From contig NW_020312935.1 in assembly GCF_003265705.1 (NCBI RefSeq), positions 4,824,386-4,888,385 of the forward strand: a stretch of DNA of 64,000 nucleotides, written 5' to 3'. The position numbers and the translations under genes were made by a program. Positions 58,211 through 64,000 of the stretch are shown here, one piece after another (positions within the stretch are counted from its first letter, which is position 1; each line of letters opens with the position of its first letter). This DNA comes from Callorhinus ursinus (taxonomy: Eukaryota > Chordata > Mammalia > Carnivora > Otariidae). Below the pieces are notes generated by a model. That model did not search any database. It saw only the letters and a list, made by a program, of their open reading frames with translations, and had not been told where the DNA came from.

Positions 58211-58372
58211 GGGCACCTGGGTAGCTCATTCGGTTAAGTGTCTGACTCTTGATTTCGGCTCAGGTCATGATCTCAGGGTCGTGAGATGGAGCCCCGCCTT
58301 GGGCTCCATGCTGAGCATGAAGCCTGCTTAAGATTCTCTCTCTCCCTCTCCCTCTGCCCCTCCCCCCCCAAC
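58211..58372 (+). mobile_element. Can-SINE (plus), inside LINE-1
   Basis: TSD aaaatcaatgtattg at 58196-58210 and 58373-58387, perfect and made of LINE-1 sequence. The A tail is very short. Confidence 0.96.
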
Positions 58373-59000
58373 AAAATCAATGTATTGACTGTATATAGTA
58401 GGAGCGAACAATCTAAAAAGGAAATTAAGAAAAAAATCCATTTGCAATAGATCAAAATGAAAAAATACTTAGGAATAAATTTAGCAAAAGAAGTATAAAA
58501 CTTATACTAAGAAAACTACAAAACATTGCTGAAATAAATTAAAGACCTAAGTAAATAAAAAGATACCCTGTATCATGGACCAGAAGACAATGTTTTTAAG
58601 ATGGCAATATTCCCTAAATTGATCTACAGATTCAAGGCAATCTCTATCAAATTCCATCTTTTTTTCCCCAGAAATTGACAAGCTGATCCTAACATCCATG
58701 TGAAAACGCAAGGGACTCACAATCACCAAAATAATTTTGAAAAAGAACAAAACTGGGGGATTCACACTTAAAACTTACCACAAAGGTATAAAATTGAGAG
58801 TCCAGAAAAAAACCCTCACAGTTATGATCAATTGATTTTTGCCAAGAGAGTTCAATGGAGAAAGAATGTCTTTTTAACAAATGGTACTGTGATAACTGAA
58901 TATTCCCAAGCAAAAGAATGATATTTGATCACTACTTCACACTATACAAAAATTGACTCTTTATGGATAAAAGAATGAGTGTGAGAGCTAAAACTATAAA

Positions 59001-59202
59001 CATTTTTTTAAAAATACTTTTTATTGATTTATTTGACACACACAGAGAGAGAGAGAGCACAAGCAGGGGAAGTGGCAGGCAGAGGGAGAAGCAGGCTTCC
59101 CAATGAGCAGGGAGCCCGATGTGGGGCTCGATCCCAGGACCCTGGGATCATGACCTGAGCCAAAGGCAGCCGCTTAACTGACTGAGCCACCCAGGTGCCC
59201 CT
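59001..59202 (-). mobile_element. Can-SINE (minus), inside LINE-1
   Basis: TSD aaaactataaa at 58990-59000 and 59204-59214. Confidence 0.95.
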
Positions 59203-59604
59203 TAAAACTATAAAACTTTTAGAAGAGTACAGAAGAGTAAATTTTTGTGACCTTGGATTAGGGAAAGCCTTCTTAGATATAACACAAAAATGCAAGAGAA
59301 GACTGATAAATTGGACTTCATCAAAATTAAAAACTTCTGTGCTTCCAATGACACTGTCAAGAAAGTGAAAAGACAATTCATAGAACAGGAAAAATATCTG
59401 CAAATCATATATTTGATAAGGTATTTGTCTATAGAATATATAAAGAACTCTTACAATTCAATAATAAAAAGGCAACCCAATTAGAGGATCAAGGATTTGA
59501 ATAGATACTGCTTCCAAGAAAATATACAAATGGCCAGTAAGTACATGAAAAGATGCTCAACATCATTAGCTATTAGGGAAATAAAACTTAAAACCATGAG
59601 GATG

Positions 59605-59822
59605 TGGGGGTGCCCAGGTGGCTCAGTCGGTATCTGCCTTTGGCTCAGGTCATGATCCCAGGGGTCCTGGGATCAAGCCCCACGTCAGACTCCCTGCTCC
59701 TCGGGAAGCCTGCTTCTCCCTCCTCCTCTGCCACATCCCCTGCCTATGCTCTCCTGCTCTCTCTCTGTCAAATAAATAAATAAAATCTTAAAAAAAAATA
59801 AAGTTAAAAACAAATAAACAAA
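59605..59822 (+). mobile_element. Can-SINE (plus), inside LINE-1
   Basis: TSD catgaggatg at 59595-59604 and 59823-59832. Confidence 0.95.
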
Positions 59823-60488
59823 CATGAGGATGGAGAGAAAATGGAAAACTCACACCGGGCTGGTGAGAATTTCAAATGATATAGTGCCTCTATTAAACAG
59901 CCTGGTACTTTCTCAAAAAAATGTTAAACATAGAGCTCCATATGACCCAGGAATTCTATTCCTAGCTATATATGCCCCCAAACCAACATATGTTCACATA
60001 AAAACTTGTATATGAATATTACAGCAGCATTATTCATAAGAGTCAAAAAGTGTAAATAAGCCAAATGGCCATCAACTGGTAAATGTGGTATATCCATACA
60101 ATGGAAGATTATTCAGCCATAAAAAGAAATGAAGCTGAGACACATGCTACAATATGGATCAACCTTAAAAACAGTATGCTGTGGGAAAGAAACCAGACGT
60201 AAAAGGCTACATATGATTCCATTTATATGAAATGTCCAGAATAGGCAAATCTATAGAGATAGAATTAGATTCCTGGTTCCTAAGGGCTGGTGGAGGGGAA
60301 AATGAGAAGTGACTGCCAATGGGTAAGGATTTCCTTTTTAGGGTGATGAAAGTGTCCTAATATTGATTATAGTGATGGTCACACAACTCTGGGAACATAC
60401 TAAAAACCATTAAATACTACACTTTGAATGGGTGAATTGTATGGTATATGAGTTATCTCAGTAAAGCTGCTAAAAAAATAACAGTGAA

Positions 60489-60684
60489 GGGGTGCCTGGA
60501 TGGCTCAGTCAGTTGAGCATTGGACTCTTGATTTTGGCTCAGGTCATGATCTCAGGGTTGCGGGATTGAGCCCTGTGCTGGGCTCCATGCTCAGCTGGGA
60601 GTCTGCTTGTCTCTCTCTCCCTCTGTCCCTCCCCCACGCTCTCTCTTGCTCTTTAAAATAAATAAATAAATCTTCAAAAAAAAA
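60489..60684 (+). mobile_element. Can-SINE (plus)
   Basis: Head 'ggggtgcctggatggctcagtcagttgagcattgg', tail 'aataaataaataaatcttc'. It lies just past the LINE-1 3' end. Confidence 0.93.
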
Positions 60685-60715
60685 GAACACAGGAGATAGA
60701 ATTCATCAATCTTTT

Positions 60716-60985
60716 ATTAAGCTAGATATAAAGAGATCAGCAAAAAATACAAAACAATGCCACTCTTCACATTAATTTTTTTTTGTTTTGGAAAATATTA
60801 TTTTAATTTAAATAAGTTAATATTGAGACATGATAGGTTTTTTTACTTTTATTTTTTAAATTAATATTTTTTAAATTTCTCAGTTTTAATTTCTAATTAT
60901 AGTAAATATCAATCAGTATAACCCAGATAAGGAAAAGCAATTTTGTGTTTTCATTAGTTTTTAAGAATATATAAAGGTCGTCAGA
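60716..60985. repeat. Old DNA-transposon-like repeat, with an inverted partner at 62250
   Basis: Starts 'attaagctagatataaagag' and continues 'ctcagttttaatttctaat', text I associate with old hAT-type repeats. The first 66 bp recur inverted at 62250-62315 with five mismatches. The family is not certain. Confidence 0.5.
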
Positions 60986-61014
60986 CCAGAAAGCTGGCAG
61001 ACTAGGACTAGTTT

Positions 61015-61197
61015 AGTGCTTTTCAACTGGCTACACATTTGAATCATCTGGATAAGTTTTTATTAATAAGAATAAGATTGCCTGGGCCCCACCCTAGACC
61101 AGTTAAATCTGAATTTTTGAGGATCTGAGCCAGACATAAGTAATTTTTTAAAGCTATGCACCAGGTAATTCTAGTGTATATCCAGGGTTGAGAACTA
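61015..61197. repeat. MER5-like hAT remnant
   Basis: Ends 'agtgcttttcaactggc' and 'ggttgagaactaatg' resemble hAT termini; the middle has 'gcctgggccccaccctagacc' and 'atctgaatttttgagg', as in MER5-type elements. Confidence 0.6.
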
Positions 61198-61356
61198 ATG
61201 TGATTAACTTGGCTAAACCAGTTGGTAGATTAGAAGAAATTACCTTTTTCTTGAAAGACACACTGTTGCCTTTTATCTGAACCAATACTGGCTTTTGACA
61301 ACTAAAGGAAATGTAAAGGAGCATCCATTTGCCCTAAGAAGAAGTCCTTTTGCTCA

Positions 61357-61528
61357 GTATGCCCGGGTGGCTCAGTCGGTTAAGCATCTGCCTTTGGCTC
61401 AGGTCAGGATCCCAGGGTCCTGAGATGGAGCCCCACAGCAGGAAGCCTGCTTCTACCTCTCCTCCTCTGCTGCTACCCTCTGCTTGTGCATTCTCTCTCT
61501 CTGACAAATAAAATCTTAAAAAATAAAA
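61357..61528 (+). mobile_element. Can-SINE (plus)
   Basis: TSD aagtccttttgctca at 61342-61356 and 61529-61543, perfect 15 bp. The middle is shortened. Confidence 0.96.
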
Positions 61529-61741
61529 AAGTCCTTTTGCTCAAATTACCATTAGAGGAGTGAAGGATGGAACCAGCAAATTTTTTAGAAAAATATTATA
61601 TGGCCTACAATGAAGCGAAGAACAAGCTTTTTTTTCCTTTTTTTCTTTAAAGAACAAGCCATTTTATTTATTGCTCTTTAAGGTACAATCCTCATCCAAA
61701 TTTTCAAAAGTCCTACATGAAAAACATTGTCTGAGAGTGAT

Positions 61742-61954
61742 TTTTTTAAAAGATTTTATTTATTTGAGAGAAAGTGAGCGAAAGGGAACACAAGTGGGGG
61801 GTGGGGGGGATGGGGGAGAGGCAGAGGGAGAAGCAAACTCCCCTCTGAGCAGGGAGCCCCATGCAGGGTTGGATCCCAGGACACTGGGATCATGACTTGA
61901 GCCAAAGGCAAACGCTGAAGCTTAACCTTAACCAACTGAGCCACACCGGCACCC
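61742..61954 (-). mobile_element. Can-SINE (minus)
   Basis: Reversed copy with a G-rich 'gtggggggtggggggg'-type middle and head 'aactgagccacaccggcaccc'. Confidence 0.92.
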
Positions 61955-61959
61955 AAAAG

Positions 61960-62520
61960 TGCTGTTTTTTAAACTGCTGCTTCTACACTGGAGCTCCTTG
62001 GGTGGTTTCTTGTGCTGTCTCTTTAAAGGGTGGGGACTCAGCTTCCTAACGCCCTTGGGGCTCTCCAGAGCTGAGCCCACTGATTTTTAAAATTTCAGGC
62101 TTTAAGTCCGACTGGTTGTAAAATCTCAGGAAATTCGGCCCCTCTCCCTTTCAAAGGCAAATGTTATGGGGATTTGTCTTCCCTGTGCAGGCTTCCTGAT
62201 GTGATAGTCTGTTTCTTGCCCTGTGGCTGCGCCTGTAACTAAGGGCATTAAAAAATTAATGAGAAGAGTGGCATTGTTTTGCATTTTTTGCTAATCTCTA
62301 TATATCCAGCTTAATAATAACTAGCTTTCCCGACCATGTCTCTGCCCTTCCTACCCTCTTCAATGCAACCTCTTCTCTGCCTTTAGTTGTGGTGTTTGTT
62401 CTACCAGCCTTTGGGTGTTTTCTGAATTATTTATGCTGATGTATTATCCAGCTGTATGTTTCTGTGGGATGAGGTGAACTTAGGGTCCTTCTACTCCACC
62501 ATCTTCCCAGCCTCTCTCCA
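61960..62520 (-). mobile_element. LINE-1 5' end-like remnant (minus)
   Basis: On the minus strand it opens 'gggaagatggtggagtagaa' then 'ggaccctaagttcacctc', the pattern of carnivore LINE-1 5' ends, followed by GC-richer 5' UTR-like sequence. The inverted 66-bp repeat at 62250-62315 lies inside. No ORF1 or ORF2 follows. Assignment is from remembered pattern, not a search. Confidence 0.45.
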
Positions 62521-64000
62521 CAAGTTGTTTTCTCAAGTAAAAAATGGTGGTCCATGAAAAATCACAGCTAGTTCAACTAGCAAGTCAACCACACATGTGT
62601 TTTTGAGACAACCATCATACTTCAGTACGCAGCCGAAGTGCTTTTTTGAGTACTTCCCACCTCATCTTATAGAATATTAAGAAGATGAGGACTCAAGGGT
62701 TAAGATTAAGTAAAACTGAATTTTTACTGCTCCAACAAAGACATTTTGAGGTGAAACTGGCATCCCCACCCCCACAACGCCCCTCAAGTCCATACAGTTT
62801 GGTATGGAATCGACTACCTTGATTCATGCTAAGGCACCAGCAATTTTATCAACCCTCAGTACAAATGTCAACAGGGAAAAAAGCAAGTAACATCTTAGTA
62901 TTAGTAAGAAAATAGTTTGGAACTCAAAGACCCCCTGAAAAGGGGATCCTCAGAGGTCCATGAAGTATGCTTTGAGAACTGCCTCACTGAGCTGATTCCT
63001 ATAGAACCAACATGCCAATTGAACATCAGTTATCTCAGCAAGAGTTAAGTTTCAAAATTATTCCACATGTGATCCAAGTTAAGACAGCATGGGCAAAGCA
63101 ACAGGGTGGATTCTACCATATTCAGTTTGATTGCTAATCCCATGTCAGACATTAAAAAATATAAGTCTGGGAGAATTTTTCCTACAGGTTTTGATTATGA
63201 AATATTTGGCAGAGGAAATCTAATTCAAACCAGGTGCTGGACTCTTGCTGAGCAGCAGTCAGTTAGAACACACTGCCAAAAGGACCCCTTCAGTGGGGAG
63301 GCCAGATGAGCTCATGCAAAGGCGTTTTTAGCAGGTTTTGCCCCCTAAATCCCCTAAGCGCAACACCACTCAATTTTCCACATTGTAAAGTAGCCACACT
63401 TTCTTTGGATCTTTTTCTATTCCAAAGAAAGTTTATAGGAAAAGACTACAAAATGCACATCCTGCATTCCTTTAATTTTAAAACAAAAATTTTAAAAAAT
63501 CAAATAAAAATCTTCTTCATTTATCACTCTCAAATTCCTCACCAGCGTGAAAATACCAACTATTAAGTGTACACACACACATATCTTGGTTTCTAAGAAT
63601 CTGTAAATGTGCAAGCCAATAAAGGATATTAATTTATATTACCCTAACAACATTCTTTGATTTTCAAACTACAATTAACTCTTATTTTATTAGGGACTAC
63701 CTACTTTTGTGGGTAATCAAAGTCCTTGATTTCTTTTCCTTCCCTATGTGTTTATACTATCTTCTTTTTTTCTTTTTCTCATCTACTCATAAGAATATGT
63801 TCCAAAGTATTAGAAGTAGAATTAATGAAAGTAAATATGCAGCCCTTTCTCATTACTCATAAGTCTCAAACCCTATCTTTCCCCCACACCAAAAAGACAT
63901 AAACCTACCACTTTCTGGCCTTGCTGCTCTCTGTGGCATACCTCCTGGTCTGGTTCCATCCTTTGGTTTCTCTCAGTGGCCAAACTCTACCCCGCTACGG

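Larger units (their letters stand above)
57717..60480 (+). mobile_element. LINE-1 (plus), 5'-truncated, broken by three SINEs
   Basis: Sense LINE-1 from the ORF2 RT region (text near 57780-58190, including 'gaagatgacatgatcttgtac', a decayed FADD box) through the end of ORF2 (59220-59600) to the 3' UTR (59823-60480, ending 'cagtaaagctgc' and an A run). Many stops and frameshifts make it inactive. SINEs at 58211-58372, 59001-59202 and 59605-59822 interrupt it. Confidence 0.9.
54306..64000 (-). other. SNTB2: SNTB2 upstream intron (partial)
   Basis: All of the right end lies in one SNTB2 intron. It holds opposed LINE-1 fragments (54700-56240), a long LINE-1 broken by SINEs (57717-60480), hAT-like and LINE-1 5'-like remnants (60716-62520) and further SINEs. 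About 62530-64000 shows no recognised element or exon. Confidence 0.75.

Noticed and set aside
54306..64000. Search for the preceding SNTB2 exon
   Set aside because: No segment with the expected PH2-start residues and splice sites was found by reading, so the exon is taken to lie beyond the window.

Overview
The window is nuclear DNA from a mammal, almost certainly a carnivoran and probably a caniform (dog, bear, seal or mustelid side). Three things show this: five split genes with clean GT-AG introns; about 45 tRNA-Lys-derived Can-SINE copies (head GGCGCCTGGGTGGCTCAG, CT-rich middle, AATAAA-type A-rich tail), most with readable target-site duplications (TSDs); and LINE-1 copies with a carnivore-type 3' end. 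The species cannot be fixed from the sequence. Gene order matches human 16q22.1, read in the opposite direction.

Layout. 1-846: last intron and last coding exon of TMED6 (+). 2183-3652: complete NIP7 (-), five exons. 3653-3906: 254-bp divergent promoter shared with COG8. 3907-10730: complete COG8 (+), five exons. 10942-11115: COG8 poly(A) hexamer followed after 5 bp by a perfect CRE, then the PDF start. 11116-12728: complete PDF (+), two exons. 12729-16241: PDF 3' UTR and spacer. 16607-27030: complete VPS4A (-), eleven exons, with a CpG-island promoter at about 26560-27430. 27430-33440: repeat-rich spacer. 33440-40870: very long SNTB2 3' UTR. 40871-54305: last three coding exons of SNTB2 (-). 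54306-64000: SNTB2 intron, mostly SINEs and broken LINE-1 copies.

The genes are housekeeping genes with separate jobs: p24-type ER-Golgi cargo transport (TMED6), 60S ribosome biogenesis (NIP7), Golgi tethering (COG8), mitochondrial N-terminal deformylation (PDF), ESCRT-III disassembly (VPS4A) and dystrophin-complex scaffolding (SNTB2). Exon joins for NIP7, COG8, PDF and VPS4A were worked out base by base; every phase closes and the products are 180, 622, 249 and 437 residues.

I see no undescribed gene system. The most notable points are: a SINE beside the VPS4A exon 9 splice donor, whose imperfect TSD supplies a second donor that would add exactly 45 in-frame codons; a LINE-1 insertion with a 3' transduction carrying its own poly(A) signal; a two-codon uORF overlapping the VPS4A start as AUGAAAUGA; and the tightly packed COG8 end/PDF promoter.
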